Shown: piece by piece, positions 1-9,973 of the stretch | Numbering within the stretch: position 1 is the stretch's first letter | Layout: each line of letters starts with the position of its first letter | Assembly: GCF_002245625.1 (NCBI RefSeq) | Contig: NZ_NOIG01000011.1 | Location: forward strand, 124,001 to 188,000 | DNA length: 64,000 nucleotides | DNA from: Acidovorax kalamii | GTDB lineage: Bacteria > Pseudomonadota > Gammaproteobacteria > Burkholderiales > Burkholderiaceae_C | Reading direction: 5' to 3' | Position numbers and translations under genes: made by a program | Notes under the pieces: generated by a model | What the model was told of the DNA's origin: nothing | Database searches by the model: none | Seen by the model: the letters and a program-made list of their open reading frames with translations, nothing else

Positions 1-1
1 C

Positions 2-442
2 ACCAGCATGCTCACGCTGATCGAGGCGGAGCTGAAGAAGCGCGGCTTGCCCTGGGTCAAGCTCACGGGACAGAGCGTCAAGCGCGACGCGATCATCGAA
101 CAGTTCACCAGCGGGCAGGTGCCGCTGTTCCTCATCAGCCTGAAGGCGGGCGGGGTGGGGCTGAACCTGCCGCAGGCCGACACCGTGATCCATTTCGACC
201 CCTGGTGGAACCCGGCGGTGGAAAACCAGGCCACCGACCGTGCCCACCGCATCGGCCAGACGCAGAGCGTGTGGGTGGTCAAGCTGGTGGCGCAGGGCAC
301 GATCGAGGAGCGCATCCTGGCCCTGCAGGAGCGCAAGGCGCAGCTCGCGGGCAGCCTCTACAGCGAGGCCGCAGCCCGCAAGGAGCCGCTGTTTACCGAA
401 AGCGATCTGGCCGAGCTGCTGCAGCCGCTATCGTCGTTGTAG
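2..442 (+). CDS. Snf2/SWI2-family helicase, C-terminal fragment (5' end outside window)
   Basis: The open frame enters from the left edge, so only the last 146 residues are visible. They contain the end of the second RecA-like helicase domain: motif V (GGVGLNL, about residue 45) and motif VI (QATDRAHRIGQ, about residue 76). That combination, with FDPWWNP before it, is characteristic of Snf2-type ATP-dependent DNA translocases of the bacterial RapA/HepA-like and SNF2_N/Helicase_C class. The ATP-binding half lies outside the window, so the subfamily cannot be decided. It ends about 110 bp before the promoter of the next operon and is not part of it. Confidence 0.9.
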   Translation, partial: TSMLTLIEAELKKRGLPWVKLTGQSVKRDAIIEQFTSGQVPLFLISLKAGGVGLNLPQADTVIHFDPWWNPAVENQATDRAHRIGQTQSVWVVKLVAQGTIEERILALQERKAQLAGSLYSEAAARKEPLFTESDLAELLQPLSSL

Positions 443-553
443 CAAGAGAAGATGGCTGGGCGGGCGGGGCGCGCTTGTGGAGTCACCTAAGTCACCAGGC
501 CGCGGCGCTGGCGTGTTAACAACAGCATATGGGGCTCGCCGCATGCGCTGTCT

Positions 554-582
554 TTGCAAATCAATGCTTTACGCGTTACAAT
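554..582 (+). promoter_or_regulatory. Sigma70-type promoter of the rimP-nusA-infB operon
   Basis: TTGCAA at 554-559 and TACAAT at 577-582 are separated by exactly 17 bp, giving a predicted transcription start near 589. The promoter lies in the only gap before rimP and points into it. The start is prediction only. Confidence 0.65.
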
Positions 583-593
583 AAGAGCCTCAC

Positions 594-633
594 GACCAAA
601 CGGGCGGGTACCAACCGCCCGTTTTTTTTGGTC
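594..633 (+). terminator. Hairpin with U-run in the rimP leader (candidate attenuator)
   Basis: ACGGGCGG (600-607) pairs with CCGCCCGT (615-622) around a 7-base loop, followed by a run of T to 629, which is a standard intrinsic terminator. GACCAAA (594-600) can also pair with TTTGGTC (627-633), closing the U-run into a longer helix. It begins only about 5-10 nt after the predicted transcription start, so it acts on the operon itself and not on the upstream helicase alone. A second, weaker hairpin (CCGGAG 658-663 with CTCCGG 668-673) follows and is also trailed by T-rich sequence. Confidence 0.6.
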
Positions 634-716
634 GATTGCTTTTCGAGCTCGAAGCTGCCGGAGAAGTCTCCGGGGGTTATCGGGTTTTTTGTTTTTCCGG
701 GATGGAACTGAAATAA

Positions 717-1310
717 GTGGCACTACAGCAAGTCGTTGAACAAATTGTGACGGGCCTGGACTATGACCTGGTGGAGATCGAACGCTCCGCCGGTGGTTTG
801 CTGCGCGTCACCATCGATTTGCCTTGGACGCCACCGGCCGCCGATGCGCCCGCCCCCGTGCTGGAGCAGTTCGTCACCGTCGAGGATTGCGAGAAGGTCA
901 CCCGCCAGCTTCAGTTTGCGCTGGAAGTGGACGGTGTCGAATACAAGCGCCTCGAAGTGTCGTCCCCCGGCATCGACCGCCCCTTGCGCCACGAGCAGGA
1001 CTTTGTGCGTTTTGAAGGCGCGGTCATCGACATCACCTTGAAGGCGCCCATTGGCGCTGCAGGCGGGGGGCAGGTCAATGCCACCCGCAAGAAATTTCGC
1101 GGCACGCTGGAGCGCGCCGAGGCGGGTGGCTGGCAAATCGTCTGGAGCGACGAGCCGCCGGTCAAGCCAGGTCAAAAAGTGAGCAAGAAACGTGTGCCCG
1201 CCCCTTTGCAGGCGCTGGGCTTTACCCTGGACGAGCTGCGGGATGCGCGCCTGGCGCCCATCGTGGACTTCAAGGGGCGTGCGGGCAAGGCCGGGTCGGC
1301 AGCTGCCTGA
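717..1310 (+). CDS. rimP: Ribosome maturation factor RimP
   Basis: RimP binds the 30S subunit in the cytoplasm and assists assembly of the 16S 3' domain. The protein has the family's N-terminal alpha/beta domain with the SSPGIDRPL signature near residue 84, then an SH3-like C-terminal domain. At 197 residues it is longer than the usual 150-160; the extra length is a proline/alanine insert near residue 35 and a longer basic linker. The start is GTG, directly after an in-frame TAA, with GGA about 10 nt upstream. It is first in the rimP-nusA-infB-rbfA-truB-typA series, the standard arrangement in betaproteobacteria. Confidence 0.93.
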   Translation: MALQQVVEQIVTGLDYDLVEIERSAGGLLRVTIDLPWTPPAADAPAPVLEQFVTVEDCEKVTRQLQFALEVDGVEYKRLEVSSPGIDRPLRHEQDFVRFEGAVIDITLKAPIGAAGGGQVNATRKKFRGTLERAEAGGWQIVWSDEPPVKPGQKVSKKRVPAPLQALGFTLDELRDARLAPIVDFKGRAGKAGSAAA

Positions 1311-1388
1311 GTTGCTGAATGGATTGGGGTGGGTGGCTGCTGTGTGCAGCCTTCCATCTTCGGGTGATTGAAACAGGAGAGTCGTCGC

Positions 1389-2876
1389 ATGAATCGCGAA
1401 TTGTTGATGTTGGTTGAGGCCATTTCGCGCGAGAAGAACGTGGAGCGTGATGTGGTCTTGGGCGCCGTGGAGTCGGCCCTGGCCCAGGCTACCAAGAAGC
1501 TGTACCAGGGCGAGGTGGACATCCGCGTGTCGATCGATCGCGACAGCGGCAACTACGAGACTTTCCGCCGCTGGCTGGTGGTGCCCGATGACGCGGGCCT
1601 GCAAAACCCCGAGGCCGAAGAGCTGCTGATGGACGCGCAGGAGCGCATCCCCGACATCGAGGTGGGCGAGTACATCGAGGAAGGTGTCGAGTCCGTGCCC
1701 ATCGGCCGCATCGGCGCGATGGCGGCCAAGCAGGTCATCCTGCAGAAGATTCGCGACGCCGAACGCGAAATGCTGCTCAACGACTTCATGTCGCGCGGCG
1801 AGAAGATCTTCACGGGCACCGTCAAGCGCATGGACAAGGGCGACATCATTGTCGAATCCGGCCGTGTGGAAGGCCGTCTGCGCCGCTCCGAGATGATCCC
1901 CAAGGAAAACCTGCGCAGCGGCGACCGCGTGCGGGCCATGATCATGGAGGTGGACCTGACCCTGCGCGGCGCGCCCATCATCCTGTCGCGCTCGGCGCCC
2001 GAGTTCATGATCGAACTCTTCCGCCAGGAAGTGCCCGAGATCGAGCAGGGCCTGCTGGAGATCAAGTCCTGCGCCCGCGACCCCGGCTCGCGCGCCAAGA
2101 TCGCCGTGCTGTCGCACGACAAGCGCGTGGACCCCATCGGCACCTGCGTGGGTGTGCGTGGCACCCGCGTGAATGCAGTGACCAACGAACTCGCTGGCGA
2201 GCGCGTGGACATCGTGCTGTGGTCCGAAGACCCGGCGCAGTTCGTGATCGGTGCGCTCGCCCCGGCCAACGTGTCCTCCATCGTGGTCGATGAAGAAAAA
2301 CACGCCATGGACGTGGTCGTGGACGAGGAGAACCTCGCCATCGCCATCGGCCGTGGTGGCCAGAACGTGCGTCTGGCGTCTGACCTCACCGGCTGGAAAA
2401 TCAACATCATGGACGCCGCCGAAAGCGCGCAGAAGCAGGCCAACGAGACCGACACGGCCCGCAAGCTGTTCATGGAAAAGCTGGATGTGGACGAGGAAAT
2501 CGCCGACATCCTGATCTCCGAAGGCTTCAACAGCCTGGAAGAGGTGGCCTATGTGCCCCTGCAGGAAATGCTGGAGATCGAAAGCTTCGACGAAGACACC
2601 GTCAACGAGCTGCGTGCCCGTGCCAAGGATGCGCTCCTGACCATGGAAATCGCCCGCGAGGAAAGCGTGGAAGAGGTCTCCCAGGACCTGCGCGACCTTG
2701 AAGGCCTCACCCCCGAACTGATTGCCAAGCTGGCTGACGGTGGTGTGCATACACGTGACGACCTGGCCGACCTGGCCATTGATGAGCTGACCGACCTGAC
2801 CGGACAGTCTGCAGAGGACGCCAAAGCCTTGATCATGAAGGCGCGCGAACATTGGTTCGCGGGGCAACAAGAGTAA
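1389..2876 (+). CDS. nusA: Transcription termination/antitermination factor NusA
   Basis: NusA binds RNA polymerase and nascent RNA and modulates pausing, intrinsic termination and antitermination. The 495 residues match the usual length. In order there are the RNAP-binding N-terminal domain (1 to about 125), an S1 domain (about 135-200), two KH domains (the [11 protein letters not shown] loop lies in the second), and two C-terminal helix-hairpin-helix acidic repeats (about 365-425 and 435-495). I chose the ATG at 1389 because AACAGGAGA lies 10-18 nt upstream and it gives the family's MNRELL start. Next is infB, 24 bp away. Confidence 0.97.
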   Translation: MNRELLMLVEAISREKNVERDVVLGAVESALAQATKKLYQGEVDIRVSIDRDSGNYETFRRWLVVPDDAGLQNPEAEELLMDAQERIPDIEVGEYIEEGVESVPIGRIGAMAAKQVILQKIRDAEREMLLNDFMSRGEKIFTGTVKRMDKGDIIVESGRVEGRLRRSEMIPKENLRSGDRVRAMIMEVDLTLRGAPIILSRSAPEFMIELFRQEVPEIEQGLLEIKSCARDPGSRAKIAVLSHDKRVDPIGTCVGVRGTRVNAVTNELAGERVDIVLWSEDPAQFVIGALAPANVSSIVVDEEKHAMDVVVDEENLAIAIGRGGQNVRLASDLTGWKINIMDAAESAQKQANETDTARKLFMEKLDVDEEIADILISEGFNSLEEVAYVPLQEMLEIESFDEDTVNELRARAKDALLTMEIAREESVEEVSQDLRDLEGLTPELIAKLADGGVHTRDDLADLAIDELTDLTGQSAEDAKALIMKAREHWFAGQQE

Positions 2877-2900
2877 GGGTCAGGGAGGCACGAACCACAT

Positions 2901-5768
2901 ATGTCCAGTAACACTGTCGCCGAGTTCGCAACAGAACTCAAAAAATCGCCTGAAACCCTGCTCGACCAGCTCAAGGCTGCGGGCGTGGGCAAGGCTGCCC
3001 CCTCCGACGCACTGACCGAGTCGGACAAGCAGAAGCTGCTTGCGTACCTGCAAGCCAGCCATGGCACGGCTTCTGCCGACCGCAAGAAGATCACCCTGGT
3101 GAAGAAGTCCACCAGCGAGATCAAGCAAGCCGACGCCACGGGCAAGGCGCGCACCATCCAGGTGGAAGTGCGCAAGAAGCGCACGTTCATCCAGCGGGAT
3201 GAAGGCGCTGAAGCGGCTGCCGAGACTGCAACTGCGGTTGTCGAAGAAGCCGCTGTGTCGAGCGAAGACCTGGAACTGGCCCGCCGCGAAGAGGAAGCCC
3301 GCCGCCAGGCCGAGCTGATCCGCCGCCAGGAAGCCGAACTGGCCGAGAAGCGTGCCGAGCGCGAAGCCCGCGAGAAGCGTGAACGCGAAGCCGAAGAGCG
3401 CGCCGCCGCCTATGCCGCCCAGGAAGCCGAAAAGAAGGCCCAAGCCTCCGCCGTGAAGCAAGAGGCTACCCGTGAGCAGGCAGCCGAGGCTGCTGCGCGC
3501 GCTGCTGCGCAGACCGAAGCCCGCGAAAAGGCACAGGCAGAAGCCAAGGCCCGTGCGGACGAAGAGTCTGCCCGTGCCCGCGATCTGGAGGAGCGCCGCC
3601 GCAAGGCCCTGGCTGAGGCAGAAGCCATCCGCGCCATGATGGCCACGCCCAAGAAGGCGGTCATGGTCGCCAAGAAGCCCGAAGAACCCAAGCCCGCAGC
3701 CAAGCCTGCAGCGGTGGGTGACGCCAAGAAAGGCACGCTGCACAAGCCCGCCGTTGGCACGGGTGGCCCGCGCGCAGGGGCTGCAGCCCCGGCCGGTGCC
3801 GGTGCTGCCCCGGGTTCGGGCAAGGAAGTCAAGTCGGCCAAGCTGTCCTCCAGCTGGGCCAATGACACGGCCAAGAAGAAGGAAATCAAGACCCGCGGCG
3901 ACAGCAGCGGTGGCGTGGGCCGCAACAACTGGCGTGGTGGCCCGCGTGGCCGCCGTGGCGACGGCCGCGACCAGCGCGACGATCACCAGCAGTCGGCACC
4001 GGTCGAGGCGCGCATCATTGAAGTGCATGTGCCCGAAACCATCACGGTGGCGGAGCTGGCGCACAAGATGTCGATCAAGGCGTCCGAAGTCATCAAGGCG
4101 CTGATGAAGATGGGCCAGATGGTCACCATCAACCAGCCGCTGGACCAGGACACCGCGATGATCGTGGTGGAAGAGCTGGGCCACAAGGCCGTGGTGGCTG
4201 CGCTGGATGACCCCGAAGCCTTCACCGACGACGATTCGGGCCAGAAGGACGCCGAACTGTTGCCACGCGCTCCGGTGGTCACCGTCATGGGCCACGTGGA
4301 CCACGGCAAGACCTCGCTGCTGGACTACATCCGCCGCGCCAAGGTGGCGGCGGGCGAAGCGGGCGGTATCACGCAGCACATCGGTGCCTACCACGTGGAA
4401 ACGCCACGCGGCATGGTGTCCTTCCTCGATACCCCCGGTCACGAGGCCTTCACGGCCATGCGTGCCCGTGGCGCTCAGGCTACCGACATCGTGATCCTGG
4501 TGGTTGCTGCCGATGACGGCGTGATGCCACAAACGAAGGAAGCCATCAAGCACGCCAAGGCGGCGGGTGTTCCTATCGTGGTGGCCATCACCAAGGCTGA
4601 CAAGCCTGATGCCAACCCCGACCGCGTCAAGCAGGAGCTGGTGGTTGAAGAGGTGGTGCCTGAAGAGTATGGCGGCGATTCGCCCTTTGTGGCTGTGTCG
4701 TCCAAGACCGGCATGGGCATCGACGACCTGCTGGAGCAGGTGCTGTTGCAGGCCGAAGTGCTTGAACTCAAGGCCCCGGTGGAATCCCTGGCCAAGGGTC
4801 TCGTGATCGAAGCCCAGCTCGACAAGGGCCGCGGCCCGGTGGCCACGGTGCTGGTGCAGTCCGGTACGCTGAAGGTGGGCGATGTGGTGCTGGCGGGCCA
4901 GACCTCGGGCCGCGTGCGCGCCATGCTGGACGAAAACGGCAAGCCCGCCAAGACGGCCGGTCCGTCGATCCCGGTGGAAATCCAGGGTCTGTCGGATGTG
5001 CCCCAGGCCGGCGACGAGTTCATGGTGCTGTCCGACGAGCGCCGTGCGCGCGAAATCGCGACCTACCGTGCAGGCAAGTTCCGCAACACCAAGCTGGCCA
5101 AGCAGCAGGCAGCCAAGCTGGAGAACGTGTTCTCCGAGATGACCGCAGGCGAGGTGCAGACCCTGCCCATCATCATCAAGGCGGACGTGCAGGGCTCGCA
5201 GGAAGCGCTGGCAGCCTCGCTGCTCAAGCTTTCCACCGAGGAAATCCGCGTGCAGCTGGTCTACGCTGGCGTGGGCGGCATCAGCGAGTCCGACGTGAAT
5301 CTGGCGATTGCCTCCAAGGCCATCGTGATCGGCTTCAACGTGCGTGCCGACGCCGGTGCGCGCAAGCTGGCCGAGTCGAGCGACGTGAACCTGCATTACT
5401 ACAACATCATTTACGACGCCGTGGATGAGTTGAAGGCGGCCATGTCCGGCATGCTGGCCCCCGAGCAGCGCGAAGAAGCGATCGGTACGGCGGAGATCCG
5501 CACCGTGTTCGTGGCTTCCAAGATCGGCACGGTGGCGGGTTCGTACGTCACCTCCGGCCAGGTCACGCGCAATTGCAAGTTCCGCCTGCTGCGCGACAAC
5601 GTGGTCATCTACACCGGCGAAGTGGAGTCTGTGCGCCGCCTCAAGGACGATGTCAAGGAAGTCAAGGAAGGCTTCGAGTGCGGTATCAAGCTGCGCAACT
5701 ACAACGACATCAAGGAAGGCGACCAACTCGAGTTCTTTGAAATCAAGGAAATCGCACGCACGCTGTAA
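2901..5768 (+). CDS. infB: Translation initiation factor IF-2
   Basis: IF-2 is the GTPase that brings fMet-tRNA to the 30S subunit and promotes 50S joining. It has 955 residues, in the long-IF2 class. An IF2_N domain occupies about 1-50. A highly charged Glu/Arg/Ala region follows at about 100-250, probably a long helix, then a Lys/Gly-rich linker and a second IF2_N-like domain at about 375-425. The G domain begins with GHVDHGKT near residue 465 and continues with DTPGH and TKAD. The beta-barrel and fMet-tRNA-binding C-terminal domains complete it. GGAGG 14 nt upstream supports the ATG. Internal in-frame starts, as E. coli uses, cannot be excluded. Confidence 0.97.
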   Translation: MSSNTVAEFATELKKSPETLLDQLKAAGVGKAAPSDALTESDKQKLLAYLQASHGTASADRKKITLVKKSTSEIKQADATGKARTIQVEVRKKRTFIQRDEGAEAAAETATAVVEEAAVSSEDLELARREEEARRQAELIRRQEAELAEKRAEREAREKREREAEERAAAYAAQEAEKKAQASAVKQEATREQAAEAAARAAAQTEAREKAQAEAKARADEESARARDLEERRRKALAEAEAIRAMMATPKKAVMVAKKPEEPKPAAKPAAVGDAKKGTLHKPAVGTGGPRAGAAAPAGAGAAPGSGKEVKSAKLSSSWANDTAKKKEIKTRGDSSGGVGRNNWRGGPRGRRGDGRDQRDDHQQSAPVEARIIEVHVPETITVAELAHKMSIKASEVIKALMKMGQMVTINQPLDQDTAMIVVEELGHKAVVAALDDPEAFTDDDSGQKDAELLPRAPVVTVMGHVDHGKTSLLDYIRRAKVAAGEAGGITQHIGAYHVETPRGMVSFLDTPGHEAFTAMRARGAQATDIVILVVAADDGVMPQTKEAIKHAKAAGVPIVVAITKADKPDANPDRVKQELVVEEVVPEEYGGDSPFVAVSSKTGMGIDDLLEQVLLQAEVLELKAPVESLAKGLVIEAQLDKGRGPVATVLVQSGTLKVGDVVLAGQTSGRVRAMLDENGKPAKTAGPSIPVEIQGLSDVPQAGDEFMVLSDERRAREIATYRAGKFRNTKLAKQQAAKLENVFSEMTAGEVQTLPIIIKADVQGSQEALAASLLKLSTEEIRVQLVYAGVGGISESDVNLAIASKAIVIGFNVRADAGARKLAESSDVNLHYYNIIYDAVDELKAAMSGMLAPEQREEAIGTAEIRTVFVASKIGTVAGSYVTSGQVTRNCKFRLLRDNVVIYTGEVESVRRLKDDVKEVKEGFECGIKLRNYNDIKEGDQLEFFEIKEIARTL

Positions 5769-5800
5769 GGCGAGGCGACGACGAGAGCGACGACTACGAC

Positions 5801-6181
5801 ATGGCTGCGAAGAAATCCGCCACTCCCAACCGCGCCTTCAAGGTGGCCGACCAGATCCAGCGCGATCTGACGGAGCTGATCGCGCGCGAGTTGAAAGACC
5901 CGCGCGTGGGCATGGTGACGCTGCAGGGCGTGGAGGTGACCCCCGACTACGCCCACGCCAAGGTGTTCTTCAGCCTGCTGACGGGTGACCCGGTGGAAAC
6001 CCAGGCGGCGCTCAACCAGGCGGCTGGCTTCTTGCGCAACGGCCTGTTCAAGCGCCTTCATATCCACACGGTGCCCACGTTGCACTTCGTGTTCGACCGC
6101 ACCTCCGAACGTGCCGCCGACATGAATGCGCTGATTGCGCGCGCCGTGGCTTCCCGCTCCAAAGACGACGAGGAAACATGA
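5801..6181 (+). CDS. rbfA: 30S ribosome-binding factor RbfA
   Basis: RbfA is a small KH-like factor that binds the 30S subunit near helix 1 of 16S rRNA during late assembly and cold adaptation. The 126 residues carry the family features: an N-terminal basic segment, the [12 protein letters not shown] core and the [16 protein letters not shown]-terminal helix. Its stop codon overlaps the start of truB as ATGA, implying translational coupling. It sits between infB and truB as in most proteobacteria. Confidence 0.95.
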   Translation: MAAKKSATPNRAFKVADQIQRDLTELIARELKDPRVGMVTLQGVEVTPDYAHAKVFFSLLTGDPVETQAALNQAAGFLRNGLFKRLHIHTVPTLHFVFDRTSERAADMNALIARAVASRSKDDEET

Positions 6182-7176
6182 CCGAGCGCGCTCCCCGCAT
6201 CCGGGTGCAGCGGCGCCCGGTGCACGGAGTGCTGCTGCTCGACAAACCCCTGGGCCTGTCCAGCAATGACGCCTTGCAAAAGGTGAAATGGCTGCTGCGC
6301 GCCGAAAAAGCGGGCCACACCGGCACGCTTGATCCGCTCGCCACGGGTGTATTGCCCCTGTGTTTTGGTGCAGCCACCAAGTTCAGCCAGCTGCAGCTCG
6401 AAGCCGCCAAGACGTACGAGGCGATTGCCGTGCTGGGCATCACCACCACCACCGGCGACGCCGAGGGCGAGGTGCTGGAGCGTCGCGAGGTGGATCCTGC
6501 CCAGCTCACCCCCGACCGCCTAGCTGCCGTGCAGCAGCAGTTCACCGGCTCCATCCGCCAGGTGCCACCCATGCACAGCGCGCTCAAGAAGGACGGCAAG
6601 GCGCTGTACGAGTACGCGCGTGCCGGTGTCACAGTGGAGCGTGAGCCGCGCGATGTGGTCATTCATGCATTAAAACTGGCACTCACGCGCACTGATCAAG
6701 CGCTATTCGCTATCAAAATGGTAGTGACTTGCAGCAAAGGCACCTACATCCGCACCCTGGGTGAGGACATTGGTGCTGCACTGGGCTTCGGGGCGCACCT
6801 CAGTTTTCTGCGCCGGATCGACACTGGTGGCATCGGTGTGGAGCGCTGCGTCACGCTGGCGCAGCTGGAGGCCATGCCCGAGGCCGAACGCATTGCCAGC
6901 CTGGAGGCCCCCGAGTCCTTGCTGGCCGGGCACACACGTGTCACGCTGGACAGCGACAATGCCGCTCGTTTCCTGTCGGGCGTGCGCCGCCGTGGGGCCT
7001 GGCCGGATGCCAGCGCGGTGGCGGTGTTTGGAGAAAGCCCCCCGGCGCTGCTGGGGGTAGGCCATATTGCTGGCGGGGAACTGGTGCCGGGCCGGCTCCT
7101 GAGTCCGCTGGAAATTCAACAAATCTTGGAAAGCAAGCCGCACGTGCAAACCAGCGGCACATTGGAAAAACTATGA
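6178..7176 (+). CDS. truB: tRNA pseudouridine(55) synthase TruB
   Basis: TruB isomerises U55 in the T-loop of tRNAs. Its catalytic motif [13 protein letters not shown] is near residue 45-57 with the nucleophilic Asp at about 51. The 332 residues include the C-terminal PUA-like extension usual in proteobacteria. It is coupled by ATGA overlaps to rbfA before it and typA after it. A segment near 6664-6720 (residues about 163-181) has a lower-GC look and matches the layout of the dispersed palindrome described elsewhere in this window, so part of the protein appears to be encoded by an inserted repeat that kept the frame. Confidence 0.95.
   Translation: MTERAPRIRVQRRPVHGVLLLDKPLGLSSNDALQKVKWLLRAEKAGHTGTLDPLATGVLPLCFGAATKFSQLQLEAAKTYEAIAVLGITTTTGDAEGEVLERREVDPAQLTPDRLAAVQQQFTGSIRQVPPMHSALKKDGKALYEYARAGVTVEREPRDVVIHALKLALTRTDQALFAIKMVVTCSKGTYIRTLGEDIGAALGFGAHLSFLRRIDTGGIGVERCVTLAQLEAMPEAERIASLEAPESLLAGHTRVTLDSDNAARFLSGVRRRGAWPDASAVAVFGESPPALLGVGHIAGGELVPGRLLSPLEIQQILESKPHVQTSGTLEKL
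6664..6720 (+). repeat. Dispersed palindrome-type element inside truB (in frame)
   Basis: The stretch contains AAGCGCTATTCGCTATCAAAA, close in layout to the reverse of the intergenic copies (GATAGC followed by GCGC and AGCGC). It is AT-richer than the flanking truB sequence and is translated without a stop or frameshift. Assignment is by eye. Confidence 0.4.
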
Positions 7177-8996
7177 CTAAACAGATCCGCAACATCGCCA
7201 TCATTGCCCACGTTGACCATGGCAAAACCACCATGGTGGACCAGCTGCTGCGCCAGTCCGGCACCTTTGCCGACCACGAAAAGGTCGTCGATACCGTGAT
7301 GGACAACAACGCGATTGAAAAAGAGCGTGGCATCACCATCCTGGCCAAGAACTGCGCCGTGAGCTGGAAGGGCACGCACATCAACATCGTGGACACCCCT
7401 GGTCACGCGGACTTCGGCGGTGAAGTGGAGCGTGCGCTGTCCATGGTGGACAGCGTGGTGCTGCTGATCGACGCGCAAGAGGGCCCCATGCCCCAGACGC
7501 GTTTCGTGACCAAGAAGGCCCTGGCCCTGGGCCTGCGCCCCATCCTGGTGGTGAACAAGGTGGACAAGCCCGGTGCCAACCCCGACAAGGTGGTGAACGC
7601 TGCGTTCGACCTGTTCGACAAGCTGGGTGCCACCGACGAGCAGCTCGACTTCCCCGTCGTGTACGCATCGGGCATCAACGGCTGGTCGTCGCTGGAAGAA
7701 GGCGCGCCCGGCGAGCAGTGGGGCCCCGACATGTCGGCCCTGTTCGACACCATCCTCAAGCACGTGCCACCGAACTCCGGCAACCCTGACGCCCCCCTGC
7801 AGCTGCAGATCTCGGCGCTGGATTTCTCCAGCTTCGTGGGCCGCATCGGTGTCGGCCGCATCAGCCAAGGCACGCTCAAGCCCGCACAGGACGTGCTGGT
7901 CATGGAAGGGCCCAATGGCAAGACCACCAAGGGCCGCGTGAACCAGGTGCTGACCTTCCAGGGTCTGGACCGCATGCAGACCCCCCTGGCAGGCCCGGGC
8001 GACATCGTGCTGATCAACGGCATTGAAGACATCGGCATCGGCGTGACCGTGACCGACCCCGCCAACCCCGCGCCGCTGCCCATGCTGAAGGTGGACGAGC
8101 CCACGCTGACCATGAACTTCTGCGTGAACACCTCGCCCCTGGCCGGCCGTGAAGGCAAGTTCGTGACCAGCCGCCAGATCTGGGACCGCCTGCAAAAGGA
8201 ACTGCAGCACAACGTGGCCTTGCGCGTGAAGGAGACCGACGAAGAAGGCGTGTTCGAAGTGATGGGCCGGGGCGAATTGCACCTGACCATCCTGCTCGAA
8301 AACATGCGCCGCGAAGGCTACGAGCTGGCCGTGTCCAAGCCCCGCGTGGTGTTCAAGGACATCGATGGCGTCAAGCACGAGCCTATCGAGCTGGTGACGG
8401 CTGACATCGAAGAAGGCCACCAAGGCGGCGTGATGCAAGCCCTGGGCGAGCGCAAGGGCGAGCTGGTGAACATGGAGTCGGACGGCCGTGGCCGCGTGCG
8501 CCTGGAATACCGCATCCCGGCCCGTGGCCTGATCGGTTTCACCAACGAATTCCTGAACCTGACGCGCGGTTCGGGCCTCATCAGCAACATCTTCGACAGC
8601 TACGAGCCGCACAAGGGTGACATCGGCGGCCGCAAGAACGGTGTGCTGATCTCCATGGACGACGGTGAAATCTTCACCTACGCCCTGGGCAAGCTGGACG
8701 ACCGTGGCCGCATGTTCGTGAAGGCCAACGATCCCGTGTACGAAGGCATGATCGTCGGCATCCACAGCCGTGACAACGACCTGGTGGTGAACGCCACGCG
8801 TACCAAGCAGCTGACCAACTTCCGCGTGTCCGGCAAGGAAGACGCGATCAAGATCACGCCCCCGATCGACCTTACGCTCGAATACGGCGTGGAATTCATC
8901 GAGGACGACGAACTGGTCGAGATCACGCCCAAGTCCGTGCGCCTGCGCAAGCGCCACCTGACCGAAAACGAGCGCAAGCGCGCTGCCCGTTCCTGA
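7173..8996 (+). CDS. typA: Ribosome-associated translational GTPase TypA/BipA
   Basis: TypA is an EF-G-like GTPase that binds the 70S or 50S particle and aids ribosome biogenesis and stress adaptation. The 607 residues contain the G1 motif AHVDHGKTT (residues 10-18), GITI in switch [13 protein letters not shown] (G3), NKVDKPGA (G4), the beta-barrel and EF-G domain III/V-like parts, and the conserved C-terminal TypA-specific domain ending [15 protein letters not shown]. It overlaps the truB stop by four bases and is the last gene before a terminator at 9046. Confidence 0.96.
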   Translation: MTKQIRNIAIIAHVDHGKTTMVDQLLRQSGTFADHEKVVDTVMDNNAIEKERGITILAKNCAVSWKGTHINIVDTPGHADFGGEVERALSMVDSVVLLIDAQEGPMPQTRFVTKKALALGLRPILVVNKVDKPGANPDKVVNAAFDLFDKLGATDEQLDFPVVYASGINGWSSLEEGAPGEQWGPDMSALFDTILKHVPPNSGNPDAPLQLQISALDFSSFVGRIGVGRISQGTLKPAQDVLVMEGPNGKTTKGRVNQVLTFQGLDRMQTPLAGPGDIVLINGIEDIGIGVTVTDPANPAPLPMLKVDEPTLTMNFCVNTSPLAGREGKFVTSRQIWDRLQKELQHNVALRVKETDEEGVFEVMGRGELHLTILLENMRREGYELAVSKPRVVFKDIDGVKHEPIELVTADIEEGHQGGVMQALGERKGELVNMESDGRGRVRLEYRIPARGLIGFTNEFLNLTRGSGLISNIFDSYEPHKGDIGGRKNGVLISMDDGEIFTYALGKLDDRGRMFVKANDPVYEGMIVGIHSRDNDLVVNATRTKQLTNFRVSGKEDAIKITPPIDLTLEYGVEFIEDDELVEITPKSVRLRKRHLTENERKRAARS

Positions 8997-9045
8997 TGGA
9001 TCGGTGGGTCGGTCCATCGATGGATCGATAGACTGACCGTATCCG

Positions 9046-9077
9046 AAAAGGGCCACTGCAGCGCAGTGGCCTTTTTT
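9046..9077 (+). terminator. Rho-independent terminator after typA
   Basis: GGCCACTGC (9051-9059) pairs with GCAGTGGCC (9063-9071) with a 3-base loop, then six T. It closes the rimP-to-typA operon. The 45 bases before it hold a short palindrome, TCCATCGATGGA at 9013-9024, of unknown meaning. Confidence 0.9.
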
Positions 9078-9097
9078 CCGTCTGCAATCTTGAGCCC

Positions 9098-9973
9098 ATG
9101 TTGAAACTCACACACTCCCGCGCCGTGGTGCTGATGGTGGCCGTGACCCTGATGTGGTCCATCGCCGGTGTGGTCACGCGCCACCTGGAGCACGCGGCGA
9201 GCTTTGAGGTGACCTTCTGGCGCAGCTTGTTCACGCTGCTGGCGCTGCTGGTCATCCTGCCCATGCTGCAGGGTCGGGCGGTGTTTGCCTCCATGCGCCA
9301 TGGCGGGCGCGCGCTGTGGATTTCGGGCGTGTGTTGGAGCGTGATGTTCACGGCGTTCATGGTGGCGCTGGTGCTGATGCCAGTGGCCAACGTGCTGGTG
9401 ACCATGTCGGTGGGCCCCTTGCTCACGGCGCTGTTCGCGCGCGTGTTCATCGGCCACCACATTGCTCCGCGCACCTGGGCTGCCATTGCGGTGGCAGGGC
9501 TGGGCATTGGCTGGATGTACGGTTCGCAAATGGCAGGCCTGCCGTTGCTGGGCACACTGGTGGCCCTGTGCGTGCCGGTGGCGGCAGCGGTCAACTGGAC
9601 GGTGGTGCAGCACTCGCAGCGCCATGGCCATGCGGTGGACTTGGTGCCGGCGGTGCTGGTGGGGGCGGTGATCTCGGTGGTAGCCACCTTGCCGCTGGCG
9701 TTGCCGTTTCAGGCATCTTTATCCGACCTGGGGCTGCTGGCCTTGCTGGGCGTGGTGCAATTGGCGATTCCCTGCGTGCTGGCGGTGCGCTGCGGCAGGG
9801 TGCTCAAGGCGCCAGAAATGGCGCTGCTGGGTTTGCTGGAAGTGATTTTCGGCATCCTGCTGGCATGGCTGGGGGCGGGCGAGAAGCCTGCCCCCGCCGT
9901 GCTGACTGGCGGCGCACTGGTCATCGGTGCGCTGGTTTTCAATGAACTGTTGGGTTGGAAGGAACAAAAATGA
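9098..9973 (+). CDS. EamA-family (DMT superfamily) transporter
   Basis: This is a 291-residue integral inner-membrane protein with about ten hydrophobic helices in two repeated halves, the layout of EamA/RhaT drug-metabolite exporters. The substrate is not evident. There is no strong Shine-Dalgarno before the ATG, which follows only about 20 nt after the typA terminator. The stop codon overlaps the ATG of the next gene (ATGA at 9970), so the transporter and a CoA-ester hydrolase-like enzyme are translationally coupled. This hints at a link with branched-chain amino-acid or organic-acid metabolism, but it is not proof. Confidence 0.85.
   Translation: MLKLTHSRAVVLMVAVTLMWSIAGVVTRHLEHAASFEVTFWRSLFTLLALLVILPMLQGRAVFASMRHGGRALWISGVCWSVMFTAFMVALVLMPVANVLVTMSVGPLLTALFARVFIGHHIAPRTWAAIAVAGLGIGWMYGSQMAGLPLLGTLVALCVPVAAAVNWTVVQHSQRHGHAVDLVPAVLVGAVISVVATLPLALPFQASLSDLGLLALLGVVQLAIPCVLAVRCGRVLKAPEMALLGLLEVIFGILLAWLGAGEKPAPAVLTGGALVIGALVFNELLGWKEQK

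Noticed and set aside
723-5726. Very long minus-strand open frames antisense to rimP-nusA and infB (715 and 948 codons)
   Set aside because: High-GC genomes give long antisense frames. The His/Val/Asp-rich composition is the usual shadow of a real gene, and the plus-strand products are unmistakable.
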